From Hirundichthys speculiger (Eukaryota; Chordata; Actinopteri; Beloniformes; Exocoetidae): 64,000 bases of DNA. Every line of letters starts with the position of its first letter. The stretch's first letter is position 1. This document shows positions 22,226 to 34,064 of the stretch, in pieces. The DNA lies in assembly GCA_018398805.1 (NCBI GenBank), contig JAGFBZ010000852.1, positions 519,705-583,704 of the forward strand. Direction: 5' to 3'. The notes under the pieces were generated by a model that was not told the origin of the DNA, ran no database searches, and saw only the letters and a list, made by a program, of their open reading frames with translations. Both the position numbers and the translations under genes were made by a program.

Positions 22226-23140
22226 AAATTGTTTAATAGATCAGTTGTATTAGTCATAGAGTGCATAAAGAGAACTGGACAAACCATCTGTGACATCACC
22301 CAGCGGTTTTCTGAAGCTCATGGCAAATGGGCAACGTGCAAGGCTGTTAGTTGGTTGGAACACACCCACCTTCCTTCAGTTACAACAGTCTAGCTAGTTT
22401 AGCTCAGGTTAGCTCATCTTAGCATTAACATGAACTAACTTTACCTTACGTTCATTCAGATCGAATTTGTCCATCAGTCCTAATTTCAGGCGTCTCCACC
22501 AATATGACATCTCCCAGGACCCAGGGTTGTCCAGCCATCCCAGTCTCTTCAGGAAAAACGTGCTAATTAGCTAATGCCATTGATGGCCACCTGTTTGGCC
22601 CCCCAGGTGCTATACTGGCTCAGTATTGGAGGCCTTCGCTTCTGGACCCTTCAAGGCAAAGCCAATATTGCCCGCAGAGGTCTGCTGGTGCAGTCGACTG
22701 GTTTACAAGTCATGTTTACAATGAGAGTAATTATGTTATCGTCTCTAGTAATTCACAGCTCAATTGACAAGTTCACTAAGTGGTGACAGCTAGCCGTTAA
22801 CATGGTTAATCGTACAGACTCCAACGCAGCTGTCACTCTCAAAACTGTGGAGACCAGAACTGCTTTTCGTATCGGGTGGTAATTTTTTTTTTTTTCTTCT
22901 CGCTTTTGGAGCCAGCCCACGGTGGTTGTTCAGGGAACTGGAAGATTTTCATCTTCCTTGTTGATGTCTGACTAACAAGCCGGATTTAGACCCTTGCTGT
23001 CAGTGCACATCCCTGTGGTGCTGCAGCTTCCACACAGGTTCGCTGATACGCACGCCCTTTGTGATTAATTGGTTTTCTGCATTAATTTGCCACAAAGTGT
23101 GATCTGATTTAGACAAGCACATTGATGATGTTCAATTGTA
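22226..23140. other. Unassigned, probably repetitive
   Basis: 22405-22470 (TTAGCTCA..., TTTACCTTACGTTCATTC) resembles 57625-57672, so part belongs to an unidentified dispersed repeat. A T-run lies near 22888-22899. Nothing coding was supported. Confidence 0.4.
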
Positions 23141-23199
23141 AATCCTTGTGTCTTCACCCAACACTCATGAAACATGCATAGCACAGCAGGGAAAAACTG

Positions 23200-23800
23200 A
23201 TTAAATCCAGACTAATTACCGAAACCAAAGTTTTGTAGTTTGCCAAAGTTTGCCCAAGTGGATCTTGGCAGTTTGCAGTGCTGCTGGGTATGTTTTGTGG
23301 ACTGATTAAATAAAAGTTGAACTGTTTTGGACGAATACGCAGCTTCCCCAGTCCAAAACATTGTCCCAGCAGTGTAGGTGGAGGGAGCATCATAATTTGG
23401 GCTTTCGTCACTGCTGCAGGACCTGAACAACTTCACACTGTGCAGAGAAAATTAATTCTCAAGTTCACGAAGAATCCGACAGGAAAATATAGCTGTCTGC
23501 CAGATGAGGCCTACTAGAAATCAAATCAAATCAAATTTATTTGTCACATACACGATCATGCAATGTGTAGTACAAAGCAGAAGTTGGGTGATGCAGCAGG
23601 ACAATGACTCTAAGCAGTTAAATCCATCACAGAATGATAAAATCCACTATCCCAGAGAGAGCCCAGACCTTTAGCTCATAGAGATGTTGTGAATTGCCCT
23701 CAAAAGAGCTGTTTACACCAGACATCCTACAAATGTGTCTGAGCTGAAGCAGTTCTGGACAGAGGAATGGTCCAGGATTGCTCCTTAATGTTCCGCGGGT
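23200..23800 (+). pseudogene. Tc1/mariner transposase fragment
   Basis: Pieces read CFGRIRSFPSPKHCPSSV, GGGSIIIWAFVTAAGP, MQQDNDSKQ (second catalytic Asp), PRESPDL.LIEML (catalytic Glu region) and VSELKQFWTEEWSRIAP. This is the C-terminal two thirds of a Tc1-like transposase with several stops. A (TCAAA)n-type repeat (about 23516-23580) is inserted in the middle. Confidence 0.75.
23516..23580 (+). repeat. Short (TCAAA)n-headed repeat inserted in Tc1 fragment
   Basis: ATCAAATCAAATCAAATTTA followed by TTTGTCACATACACGATCAT, a dispersed fish repeat of the retroposon-tail type. It breaks the Tc1 frame. Confidence 0.5.
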
Positions 23801-24053
23801 CTGATCCAGAGATAATGAAAGTGCTTGCTCCGAGTCACTGCTCTTACTTCACTTCGCTTGCTTTTCCCTCCAGCACTGTGAATGTTCAGTAGGTGTTTTC
23901 TGTAGAGCTTTGAGAAATGATACTCTGTAGTATCATCTGAAACAAACCGTTTTCGCCTGTAATCGTGATTTAGATTAAGATGACGCATTTAACTGAAAAC
24001 TAAATGCAGAAAGCCAGTTCATGTCGAGGCGTTCACATATTTAGGGTGAATTT

Positions 24054-24588
24054 CAATTCCTCCCTTAACCCTCAATCTCAACCCTCAATCTCAAAATTGC
24101 GTGCTCCTGTGAAGTCCAAGTGCTGTCCTGATTCTTAGAACGTTGAGAGACAAGTTTGAGGGCTGTATCGCCCTCAATATTGAGATTCTCAGGCACCACC
24201 CTTGGAAGTAAGGGCTACCCAGAAGGCATTGCGTATTTTTGCCAAGATATCTTCGAAAAGGATGGCGACGAAAAAAGCTAACTATGAATGTACGTATTTC
24301 CATAGTTAATAAAGATATAAATGTTACGAAACCATCTTATATATAAAATCTTCCTCTTCTTCTTCTTCTTCTTCTTCGTCATTGTCGTTTTCTTGACAGA
24401 TTGGACATAGCTTTGGCGTAAGGCCGCCCCCCACAGTCTGAAGACGTAACTGCACTAAAGGGGTGTCCCATTTCTAAGTCACAAGATAGCCCTGACACTT
24501 ACTTGGAGGGTTAAGATTGAGGGTCAAAGATTGAGGGTTAAGGGCGACGGCTGAGATTGAGGGTTGAGGGAGGAATATGAATTGGCCC
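24054..24588. mobile_element. TTA-flanked MITE (PIF/Harbinger-like), 535 bp
   Basis: Starts GGGTGAATTTCAATTCCTCC after TTA (24051-24053). Ends GGAATATGAATTGGCCC before TTT (24589-24591). Interior blocks match 17203-17892 and 58096-58843, but a part is replaced by a (TTC)n run at about 24350-24377. Confidence 0.75.
24350..24377 (+). repeat. (TTC)n microsatellite inside MITE
   Basis: Eight to nine TTC/TCT units; absent from the sister copies. Confidence 0.9.
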
Positions 24589-24591
24589 TTT

Positions 24592-25980
24592 GTGTCGCCG
24601 CTGCATGTTCTGATCGCACCTCCCTCTTCTGAGGAGTGTGTCTTTTTTAAAATCTGTCATACAGTTTTTTGTTTTCCACCTCCCAGGCACAGCAAAGGCA
24701 GCATGATGTGAATTTGAGTGGGGATGAGGATGAAGATGGGGAGGCCAGATAATTCCACTGATGTGAGTCTGTGATGTCACAGTTACCCTCAAAACTGAAG
24801 TTACAGATTTTACGACCCTAGCAAAGTGACAGGTTTGTGTTATGTTGGGATTTTGTATTTAGTAGCCACTTCAGACATCCAAATATGTACCGTATTGGCC
24901 CCAATATAGGACGATATTTTATTCTAGAAGTCATATTCTCAAAAATGGGGGTCATCTTATAATCGAGGATGAAACTTTTCTATTGTAATTACACATCTGA
25001 AACCCTGAGGACCAGGATTGAGAAACACTGGTGTAAATACTTTTGAACCCCTGAAAAATGGAGGTACTTTTCTTTAAATGGCTGGAAATCCTTGTCCAGA
25101 TACTTCTGGACTATACTGAACAGCACTATATTGCAAGCGCAGGATGTGGTTTGGAAAATGTCACGTGAGGTTGGGTGAATCAGTAGATCGGTTTTTGGTG
25201 ATTTGAATTTCTTTAGCGTCCCTGCTGCCCAGCACTTTGCAGAGAAATTTGAATGTATCCCTCCTGTTTTCACACATCTTTCACGCACGCCTTTCAGTGT
25301 TTCCTGTTTGTCTCTTCGTCCCCTGGGTTTCGGATGCGTCCCTCCATTTGTCCCTCCACAGCTCCGGCATCACACCATCTGGATTTGACACGTACATTTG
25401 TTTAGTCCCCATTGTGCTAAGTGGATTCGTGCGCCCGTAATATATGGAAGGGAAGCGGGGTGTGCCGCGTGAATGGGAGGGGAAGGAGGGCAGAGAGATT
25501 GATGATTGATCCAAACACAGCGCACTAAAACAGTGACAATATGAGAGTGAAATGGAGAGAGTACGGAGAGGGAGAAGGCAAAACATATGCTGCTCTGTCT
25601 GCACCATCAATCTAAAGTTGTGAGCTCACCTGGAAATTGTCAAGCATTAGCGTGCTTGTGTCGTTGTCTATCTGTGTGTGTGCATTTAAGTAACTGGCTG
25701 TGACTATGATGAGTTTCCTCCAGTCCCATATACATATTCAGTGGAAGCACGCCACTCCATCATCCCCTTCTTTCATGTGATCAGCGCCTGAGCCTCCGTT
25801 AACATGTGACACTCATGTCCTCCAGGGTGTGTGGTGCCTCTTCCCGGCTTGTCCGCTGAGCTTACGTTTGAGTGTAATTTTTATAAGAAGCATGTTTCTA
25901 ACAGCTGCAGAATCAGTAACAGAAACGTGCAGTTATGAACGAAGCCAGTTTCATTTGTTAATGCACATCCACTTTTCCAT
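24592..25980. other. Unassigned sequence with a small repeat scrap
   Basis: 24888-24985 (ACCGTATTGGCCCCAATATA, GGGGTCATCTTATAATCGAG) resembles the end of a known fish DNA-transposon type but has no partner end. The remainder shows no supported feature. Confidence 0.35.
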
Positions 25981-25984
25981 TTCA

Positions 25985-26290
25985 GGTCTGCATCACATTC
26001 CACAGCCTGGTCCCACAAGGCAGGGGATGATGATCTGCTTTATTTGTGATACATATGGGGTGTGATTGACAAATACTTGGGTATCTCATCTCATGGTGGC
26101 CACCAGAAATACACTGTCCATTCATGAATTTTTCACCAAGATCTTGTGTTGATGATGGGAGAGTTGGACTGCTTTGCAAAGCCTTCTCCAGCACATCCCA
26201 AAGATTCTCAATAGGGTTCAGGTCTGGACTCTGTGGTCCCAATCCATCTCTGAAAATGCTTCCTGAACCATCCTGTCATACTTGACCTTT
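25985..26290 (-). pseudogene. Tc1/mariner transposase C-terminal fragment
   Basis: Minus-strand frame starts GPQSPDLNPIENLWDVLEKA, which contains the catalytic Glu block of Tc1 transposases, then runs through LPSSTQDLGEKFM and degrades. N-terminal parts and inverted repeats are absent. Confidence 0.75.
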
Positions 26291-26800
26291 CAGTAAGCAC
26301 CTCCCTCTCCCTAGTTACTGTTGCTAGGTCGGAAAAACTTTCTGCTCCTGCATTAAGGACTGTGTTAATTCGCTATATTTCTGATATGTATCATCAGTGT
26401 TAATATTATACTAGAATAACACCATGGTGGAATATTGCCGCTGGGGACCTGCAACAGTGATTTGAGGTGTCCAGAACGTTTGGAGGGGACATTTTTATTC
26501 TCTTTCCCATGTCAAAACAAATGCTGGAAAAATGCAGGCTGTGGTTCAGTTATGTGTCTGTCCACACAAGCAACTGAACGTGAGGAAAAGTTAAAAAACA
26601 CACCTACATTTGCTCCAAAGTAAGTTAGCTTTGTATATTAGACGATTGATGATTTAACCACTGTTGTGCAATAAGGCGTATAATGTGCTCGTTTAGTCAT
26701 AAAAGGGTTATTACCAACTGTCTTGAGGGACGGCTGCTAATAACCAGAAGGGTATTAACAAAGTTAATAAAATGAAACGGGGCACCACCTGATAAATCAG
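26291..26800. other. Unassigned sequence
   Basis: No coding or repeat structure supported. Confidence 0.4.
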
Positions 26801-26841
26801 GAAAAAGGACTAAACGGCACAATCAGTCTCAAAAATGGCTG

Positions 26842-26920
26842 TGGCACGCATAGAACAACAGCCATTTTGAGACTAAACGGCACAATCAATCTCAAAATGG
26901 CTGTTGTTCTATGCGTGCCA
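26842..26920. repeat. Perfect 31-bp inverted repeat (hairpin)
   Basis: Arms 26842-26872 and 26890-26920 are exact reverse complements, separated by 17 bases. The sequence ACTAAACGGCACAATCA occurs both before the left arm (about 26809-26825) and in the loop, giving a direct repeat interleaved with the inverted one. Confidence 0.95.
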
Positions 26921-27153
26921 GCCTGTGACCAGGTGTGGCGCTATAGAGCAACAGAGAAGATATGAGTCCGAGCACAGACCTCTTCAACCACCCAATGTTA
27001 CAAAACTGTGTAAAATAACCACAAACAACTTCTCTCATTAGAATATATCAGAATTTATTAACACAAATATTAGAATGAACAAGCACTTGAATCACAATCC
27101 TGATATCTACTAACTAAAAGATGACTAAACTAACATAAGCAAATGACACAAAT

Positions 27154-27179
27154 GGGGGGGGGGGGGGGGGGGGGGGGGG
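27154..27179 (+). repeat. G26 homopolymer
   Basis: 26 consecutive G, followed by TGGTCACCGGGGGGG. Could be an assembly artefact or a genuine G-tract. Confidence 0.95.
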
Positions 27180-27229
27180 TGGTCACCGGGGGGGTAATCT
27201 CACCTAGGGCACCAAATTGGGTAGAGCCA

Positions 27230-27540
27230 GCCCTGCACCCTGCAAAGACTCAAAAGCAGAAATCAAAAGAGGCAAAGGGTATTTGCTCTTCACTGATGGC
27301 ATTCAGGCCCCGATAATCAATACAGGGTCAGAGTGTCTTATCCTCTTTCTCAACAAAAAAGAATCCCACTCCAAGTGGCGAAGATGAGGAAGGAAGTTAT
27401 TCCTGAAGCCAGAGATTCCATCATGTATTTCTCCATCGCTAGACCTTCAGATCTGGATGGTGGATTGGAAGCAGATCTGGACAGTCCCAGGGGCGATGTG
27501 GCAGTAATGACAGAGCTTTAGTCCTATTAAAACCTCCTTA
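27230..27540 (-). pseudogene. Ty3 retrotransposon pol fragment (RT N-terminal part)
   Basis: Minus-strand frames read LLPHRPWDCPDLLPIHHP, a degraded AMEKYMMESLASG segment, then GVGFFFVEKEDKTL.PC and IDYRGLNAI. These match the start of Ty3-type reverse transcriptase around the FVxKKDG..R.CIDYR.LN block. At least one stop and two frame changes. Unrelated at close range to the complete element at 40321-49531, where the corresponding block reads VVVRKKNGSIRLCVDYRTLN. Confidence 0.75.
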
Positions 27541-27779
27541 AGGTGATGGTATTTATAGGAGAACCTGAGTTATGTCTCGTTCATGAGGTTAAATCGGTGG
27601 GTTTGAGCCCTCATTAGGAGTCTTGGCAGCCTTCAGGCCTGAAGTTCATCAGTTCATCAAAAGACACAGATAAGTCACTGTGCGTTAATTCATCCTTTAA
27701 ATTTTCATTAAGGCAAAAGAAAAAGGAATAACGGAGGGCAGAGCTGAGAAAGGAAAAAGCTCTCCCTGAATCTGTTAGA

Positions 27780-28005
27780 TCCAGTCTGGAGGCTCCTGAA
27801 GTGCCTCTCGGAAGGCAGGAGGTTAAACAGTCTACAGGCAGGGTGGGGGGAGTCCTTCAGACTGTCGAGAGCTCCATGAAGACAGCGTTTCCTCTGGACA
27901 TCCTCGATGGCAGGGTCCCTGTGATGTGTTGGGCGGTTTTCACCACCCGCTGCCCTGCCTTGGCGTCATCGACTCAGCAGTTCCCAGACCAGACTGCAGT
28001 ACAGG
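27780..28005 (-). pseudogene. LINE ORF2 C-terminal fragment
   Basis: Minus-strand pieces read VWELLSR, KAGQRVVKTAQHITGT and then AIEDVQRKRCLHGALDSLKD and PHPACRLFNLLPSERHFRS. This is the C-terminal tail shared by several fish LINEs, broken by a frameshift. The SINE at 28006 abuts it, and 28225-28330 may hold a little more of the same LINE. Confidence 0.65.
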
Positions 28006-28215
28006 GGTGGCTGTAGCTCAGCTGGTAGACCAGCTCATCCAGTCACTGTAGGGTTGGTGGTTCAATCCTGGCTCCACATGTCAAAGTGTCCTTGTGCAAG
28101 ACACTGAAGCCTGGCAGCAGCCACCCACTGGTGTGAGTGGGTCAATGAGAGGCCAATGTAAATTGCCTTGATGGCGTCTAGAGAGCACTATATGAGCACA
28201 TCCATTAGGATTTTA
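28006..28215 (+). repeat. tRNA-derived SINE
   Basis: The A-box TAGCTCAGCTGGTAGACCAG and B-box GGTTCAATCC are spaced as in a tRNA. They are followed by GTCCTTGTGCAAGACACTGA and a body ending near CACTATATGAGCACATCC. The same family at 33137-33400 is better preserved. Confidence 0.85.
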
Positions 28216-28334
28216 CAGCTCGATGTTCTCAGTCGCCCACCCGTAGAAGCTCACCAGGACGACTGAAGTCAGCTGGTTCTTCTTCAGTGTCCTCAGAATG
28301 AAGATGTCCTCAATTTTTTCCTCTGACACGCTTC

Positions 28335-29300
28335 TATCGTTGTCTTCCTGACTTCTGCCATTATTCCTGTCTTGGGTCTCTCAGTCCCTTCTGCCACGAT
28401 GTCCATTCAAGCTCGGTGGGATGTTCGACGCTAACCACTGTTGATGTGCTACACGGTACCATAAAGTGACATTTAACACAATAATTTATAAGGAAAAAAG
28501 TACTTTATGTTGCTTTAAGGTGTTCAACAGCATGATTGTCACATTTATGTCACTATTAGGAAAAAATAATGACTGCAGGGATGCCAGTCCAGAACCTGCA
28601 ACCCCCTCTTTAAATGCTAAAGAGTAGGATGCATACAAGCAGTATGCAGAAAATCAGGAAAGTGCGCAACCTCTGGGAGGATTTTCTTTGATGCATTTGA
28701 TCAGTCTACCTTGCATAGTGCGTCCCATAATGCAGCTGGCCACCAAAGTTGAAGCTGGTCAGTGCTCAGGTGGCCGGCTCTCCTGGTGACATACAGACCA
28801 TGATTTCCTGTGGAGAACTAACTGCACGCTGCGCCGTACAAACAGCGTGCAAAAGTAAAAAAAAGAGCTATGGGACGGTCGGTTCGTGATGCCTCTGAGC
28901 CCCCAGAGATGCCAAAGATGCCAAAGTTTAACATAAAGTTAAGGGGCTCCATGTCGTAGTGCACGACAGAGGGCTGCCGTAGTGAACCTTGTCCATGTGC
29001 TCATGTCAAATAGTAGTGACTGATGGTGCAGACTTCATGGGTATCCAGCTGAGGTGTGTTCCCTTCCTCTTTATGCCCTCAAACTCCTTCAGATTTCCTG
29101 AACAGCTTAAGTATGTTCTGCATCTGTCCATCTCTGGACCCTCATTTTTGAACAGCTCAGGATTATCTGGACTGTGTTATAGGTCTGGAGAGCAAAAATG
29201 CACATATGTTAACAGACGATGTGGAGCTGTGTTTTGTGCTTGGTGCAGATATTAGCTATAGCTGTCAAACCACCACAAAAATTATTCTTATGTTTAATTA
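28335..29300. other. Unassigned sequence
   Basis: Short open frames only, with no family resemblance. Confidence 0.4.
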
Positions 29301-29304
29301 TTAT

Positions 29305-30557
29305 TAGGGCTGGGCAACGATTAAAAATTTTAATCGCGATTAATCGCATTAATAATTAATATCACGCATTAAATCGCAATTGTATACGCAAAATCAAATC
29401 AAAATTAGTGTAAAGGTCACTTTTATTTAAATGTTCTGCTGCCATATGAACTAAAGTGCCATAACATTTGTTGTTCAAACACTTTTAACATTAGCACTAG
29501 CCAGTAACACATATTTAGTGTAAATAACATTTTAAAAAAAAATTCAAATAAAATAAAGCTTATTGCCACTGCCAGGGCATTAATGTCATCCTGTTTTTAT
29601 AAAAAAAATTTAAAAAGTCTACAAACAAAATCCAACAAAATGATTTTGGCTCAGCACAATCAGAACATTAAAACAGGTCATTTCTGAGGTAACAGCAGAA
29701 ACTTTTAACGGGGAGTTCAACTTGTCAGTTGTTACAATAACCTTGTTTCTGTTGAATCCTCCTCATGGGAGAACTTTAAAATGAAAATGTCCATGTTAAA
29801 GTTCAGGAACTTTACCAATCTGTGTATCATTCATTCTTTCCATTTTCAATTGTCAATTTAAAAAAAAATTAAAAAAGTGACATTTTATTATGTTTTCGTT
29901 TTTAAAAAAAAAAAACGAAAAATGCTTGTTCTTTTTATTTTCATTTTATTGATCAAAAAGTACGAAATGAAAAAAATGGGCCACAGAACTGAATTTTTTT
30001 ATAATCTATGGACTTTCTGTTGTTCTTAAAAACAACGAAAAAACGTTTCTTTTTATATTTCAATTTTAGACTTGGATCAAAAATACAAAATGAAAAAAAT
30101 GGGCCACAGAAACTGAATTTGTTTTATAATGGAGGACTGGATTTCGTTTGTCATTACAATCTGTGCCACTAGATGGAGCTGCACTGCAGAACAGAGAGAA
30201 CAGCAGGACAGTGAACACATGGAGCAGATCTGATGGAACATGGAGGAATGACGCGAACGTTTTGTTACAGTCTAGAATTTTTTTTTAGACATAATTGTTA
30301 ATATTGCTACCTGAGTTGCTACCCGAACTGTAAAGTTCATGGATTTTTACCGTTTCTCCATGGTCTGTTTTAGCTTTTCCTTATGTTTACCTGCCAATTG
30401 TTTTCCGGTTCCGCAGCAGCCGGTAATAGACTTTTCAAAACAAAAGCATATGAGCAACATGTGTTAATGCGAGATAAAATTAATGTCGGCGTTAATAAAT
30501 TAATGCGTTAACGCGATAATAACGCGTTAATTGCGTTATTATCGCAGCCCAGCCCTA
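29305..30557. mobile_element. hAT-like non-autonomous element, 1.25 kb
   Basis: Inverted ends both start TAGGGCTGGGC, followed by AATCGCGATTAATCGC and ATTAACGCGTTAT-type sub-terminal repeats. An exact target duplication is not visible (the flanks are AT-rich). Inside, a block of about 60 bases (29952-30010, ATGAAAAAAATGGGCCACAG) is repeated at 30077-30135. No transposase. Confidence 0.75.
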
Positions 30558-30559
30558 GT

Positions 30560-31825
30560 AATAATACATCCGAACGCAGGTCAAAGTTGGTGGAAAATCC
30601 AGAGTGAATGGCAGCGAGTCAAACTCAACATGAGGTTTTTACTTTTGCAGTTTTCAAATCCTATTTCAATAAATTAAATGTGTGACTTTGAGGCAAAACT
30701 GTTTTTAAGCGAGAAAAAAAAAAGCTCCCACGATAGTCAATGCATCACATGAGGGTGTGAATGATCTCAACATCATTCTTCAGCGAACAGCACATTTAAT
30801 TTGTAGATAACACACGCCGTCGACTCTGTGCAGCCGTGTCAGAGGAAAAAAAAATAATCCTCACATTTTACACCATTTGTCTCTCTGCGTCTCCATGATG
30901 AAACCAATGAGCCCTAATAAGTTAAAGCGATAATGATGAAGAAGGAAAAGAAAACAGTCTTAAATCAAGCTGCTGGAGTAAGCTGAAAACTTCCTTTTGA
31001 TCAAATTCAGTCGTAACACGAGCGATTAAAAATGACTCAGATAGTTATGTTTTCATTACAGGAAAGATAAAGAGGGGAGGAGAAAAAAGTGAGGGCTAAA
31101 CGAAGGAGAATGAGAATGAAAATCTATCATAATTAAGCAACGGCGTAAAAAATGGAAGCACGCGTCTTTCTTTTTATAGATGACTGCTAATTGCAGGGAG
31201 TGCACGGAGTCGATTCTGCTGCGCATTAGCTTTTAATTACCCTCAACGAAGGCAAAACATACGTACATAACACAGATGCTTTGTTCAGGGCTCTAAGCTC
31301 CAGGCTGCCTCAGTGTTTAGTGTGTCCATCCCAGGCCAGATCATTACTTTACTTGGCTCGCATGCCAATATTTTTCCTGCTCATTACTGTATTTACAAAT
31401 GTTTAACGGCAGATTATTGCATATTTCATACCACTGACTGAAGGAAAGTCAGGCTCAAGTGTGTTGCTGGTTTCTGCTTTTCTCTTGATAGAGACTCATG
31501 TTCGTCAGCTTCTATTATTCATGTCGGCCTAACAAGTCAAACTGCACCTGCTGAGGAGAACATCACGCAGGACAAGATGGGCACTCATTAATTCATGTGA
31601 CAGGATGCGAAAGCAGCATCTGCTGGGGAAAACACTGATGGACAGCAGATGATTTGAGGAGAGAAACATTTAAGTGATCATTTCACTCTTTTATGGTGGA
31701 GAGAAACGATAAAAGAGAGCACACGCTGAAGGGGATCATTGAGGTCCAAGCAGAGTCGCAGCAGTCGCAGCCCTTGTTGACATGACTTTATCTTCTAGCA
31801 ACTGCAGTCAAGTATGAATCTACCA
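30560..31825. other. Unassigned sequence
   Basis: No coding frame or element ends recognised. Confidence 0.4.
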
Positions 31826-31833
31826 GTACAGAC

Positions 31834-32885
31834 CAGGGTTATAATAGTTTTAGATTTCCCATTAGTTTTAGTTTTTATTTAGTTTTTCACATTCAGTTAG
31901 TTTTAATTCATTTTTAGAGCAGTTTTGCTAGTTTTTATTCGTTTTTATTTTTTTTGAAATACTTAGTTTTTGTTTAGTTTTTATTATTTTCAGTGTTAGT
32001 TTTATTTTGTAAATTAGAGTTTTTATTTTGGTTGGAGTGAAGCACTGAACTTTTTGAAGGGTATCGAATCACATAGTCGTATTTACATTCTGTTCTCAAT
32101 AAACATATTTATCAATGCGTCTTCCATCTTGTGGTGTTCCTGCGTATTTACTGACCAGCAGCTATCTGGTCTCCGTGGAAACAGTCCATTATAGTTGCTG
32201 TTTTCTCCTGTTCCTTCCCAACGCTGACTGGCCTGCAGCTGCAGCTTCTCTTTCCAGGGGGCTAGCTTAGGCTAGCTTATCCAGGTAGCCTTGGTTAGCC
32301 TTCTTTCCAGGGGGCTAGCTTAGGCTAGCTTATCCAGGTAGTCTTGGTTAGCCTTCTTTCCAGGGGGCTAGCTTAGGCTAGCTTATCCAGGTAGACTTGG
32401 TTAGCCTTCATGTGCAAGCTTTTCAAATGGACTTTCAGATTCGTGGGTTTTTTTCCCCTTGAGAAGTATTCCACACATTGTATCACCTGCTTCTACAACA
32501 AGGCACTTATTTTTATCGTTAACACATTCATAGTCAAAGAAATCCCAAATAGGACTGTGCTGCTTTCTCCCAAATTTTGTCACAGCCATCACTGCTGATC
32601 GCTTTAGTTTTTTTTTATTTTTTTTTTGTTGTTTTTTGCGGTTGTTGTACGGCGGAGTGAAGTTAATAGATTTCATGTAAATCCCGAAACGTTTATGTAA
32701 AAAAAAGAATTACAAATACGAAAACGAAGGACGTTCTTGATATTATTATAGTTAATTTAAGTTTGTTTTATAAACATATAATACAGTTTCAGTTAGTTAT
32801 CGTTTCATAAAAAAAACTCTGGTTTTTATTTTATAACAGTTAACGAAAATGTTTTTTCAATTCTAGTTTTCGTTAGTATACCAAG
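31834..32885 (-). mobile_element. hAT element with BED-finger remnant, 1.05 kb
   Basis: Ends CAGGGTTATAATAGTTTT and CTTGGTATACTAACGAAAAC are inverted and match the copy at 51617-52558. On the minus strand at about 32610-32430 a BED-like zinc finger reads KFGRKQHSPIWDFFDYE, then NKCLVVEAGDTMCGI and SPFEKLAHEG. The rest of the transposase is missing. Target duplication is not clean. Contains a 53-bp tandem triplication (32254-32412). Confidence 0.75.
32254..32412 (+). repeat. 53-bp tandem repeat, three copies
   Basis: Unit starts CCAGGGGGCTAGCTTAGGCT and ends TTAGCCTTCTTT; starts at 32254, 32307 and 32360. The sister hAT element at 51617 has only one unit (about 52082-52132). Confidence 0.95.
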
Positions 32886-32889
32886 TTAG

Positions 32890-33135
32890 ACATGAAATAC
32901 AGTGTCCTTCCAGTGAATCGGGCATCTCATCTGGTTCATAGGCATCACACTCTTTGGAGATCTTTACCCTGGTGGGAGGGTTCAACGGCCACTCTTACCG
33001 CAGCTTTGCACAAATGCCTACGACAGTTGTTCAATATCTCTGGCTTCTCCGGCTCTCAGTACGACCGCCTGATGACTGGCTATCTGTCAGGGGTGCCGAG
33101 GGTTGGACCCAAAAGGAGAAGGAGAATGGTGCCCA
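32890..33135. other. Unassigned sequence
   Basis: Between hAT element and SINE; nothing recognised. Confidence 0.35.
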
Positions 33136-33136
33136 A

Positions 33137-33400
33137 GGGTGACTGTAGCTCAGTTGGTAGAGCAGGTTGTCCAGTCACTGGAAGGTTGGCGGTTCAATCT
33201 CGGCTCTAACTGTCCACATGCCAAAGTGTCCTTGGGCAAGACAGTGAACCCAGTGGGTTGGCAGCACCTTGCATGGCAGCAGCTGCCCACTGGTGTATGA
33301 ATGTGAGTGTGAATGGGTGAATGAGAGGCCAATGTAAACCGCTTTGAGGGCACCTTAGTGTGGAAAAGCGGTATATAAGTGCAGTCCATTTACCATTTAA
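33137..33400 (+). repeat. tRNA-derived SINE, nearly complete
   Basis: Head with A-box TAGCTCAGTTGGTAGAGCAG and B-box GGTTCAATCTC, a body with GTCCTTGGGCAAGACAGTGA, and a tail AAAAGCGGTATATAAGTGCA ending CCATTTACCATTT. Transcribed by RNA polymerase III when intact; mobilised by a LINE. Same family as 28006-28215. Confidence 0.9.
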
Positions 33401-34044
33401 CGAAGGTTCTGTTGTAATTATTCAATACAGGAACAAAACTTAATTGGAGCAAACCTACGTAAAGTTGAGAGACAGCAGGGCCGGAACACAAGCCAGGACC
33501 ATCCATTATCTATACCCTGTTACCGGCTACGTTAAGTTTAGTGGTTAAGTTAGGTTAAGTTAAGTTTAGTGGCGTGGACAGCAAGCCCCAAGGGTCTGTG
33601 ACAATAGGGGGCTAGAGTGACCAATACCAAGACCACATAAATCAACCTACAACTAGGGCTGGGCGATTTTAATGATTTTGCGATATATATCGATATTTTA
33701 TTTCCCCAGATAGTATCGATTTTTCCGCCGCGGGTATCAATATTCTAAGCTCCCTTCAAAACCCCCGTGTCCTGAACGGGTGCTCTTCCTGCAAAGTGCA
33801 GGAAGAGCCATTTAGTCCTCCAGCTGCTAGTGTCGCTGTAGAGCATTTCTAACAAGTTATCCAGAAGCTTCTTACTCTTCCAGCTACAGCTGAGCCAGTC
33901 AGGAGGATGGCGGCGAGTATAAATCCAGCACCTGCGTGCTTAAAAGCAGATGTGTGGGAGCAGTTTTGGTAAAAAGAAAAAGGAAAGCGAAGATGTAGAC
34001 AAAAGTATGGCAGTTTGCAAGCTGTGTCCCACAAACATGAAGTA

Positions 34045-34064
34045 CCCTAACCCTAACCCTAACC
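34045..34064 (-). repeat. Telomeric repeat inside the hAT BED finger
   Basis: Three CCCTAA units plus CC lie between the Cys pair and the His pair of the BED finger, where hAT proteins normally have a short loop. Confidence 0.9.

Noticed and set aside
28006..28080. tRNA gene
   Set aside because: Same SINE family as 33137; not a functional tRNA.
32892..33209. 105-codon plus-strand frame
   Set aside because: Crosses into the SINE head and resembles nothing; chance frame.
33137..33215. tRNA-like gene with A- and B-boxes
   Set aside because: No complete cloverleaf end; body and tail are those of a SINE.
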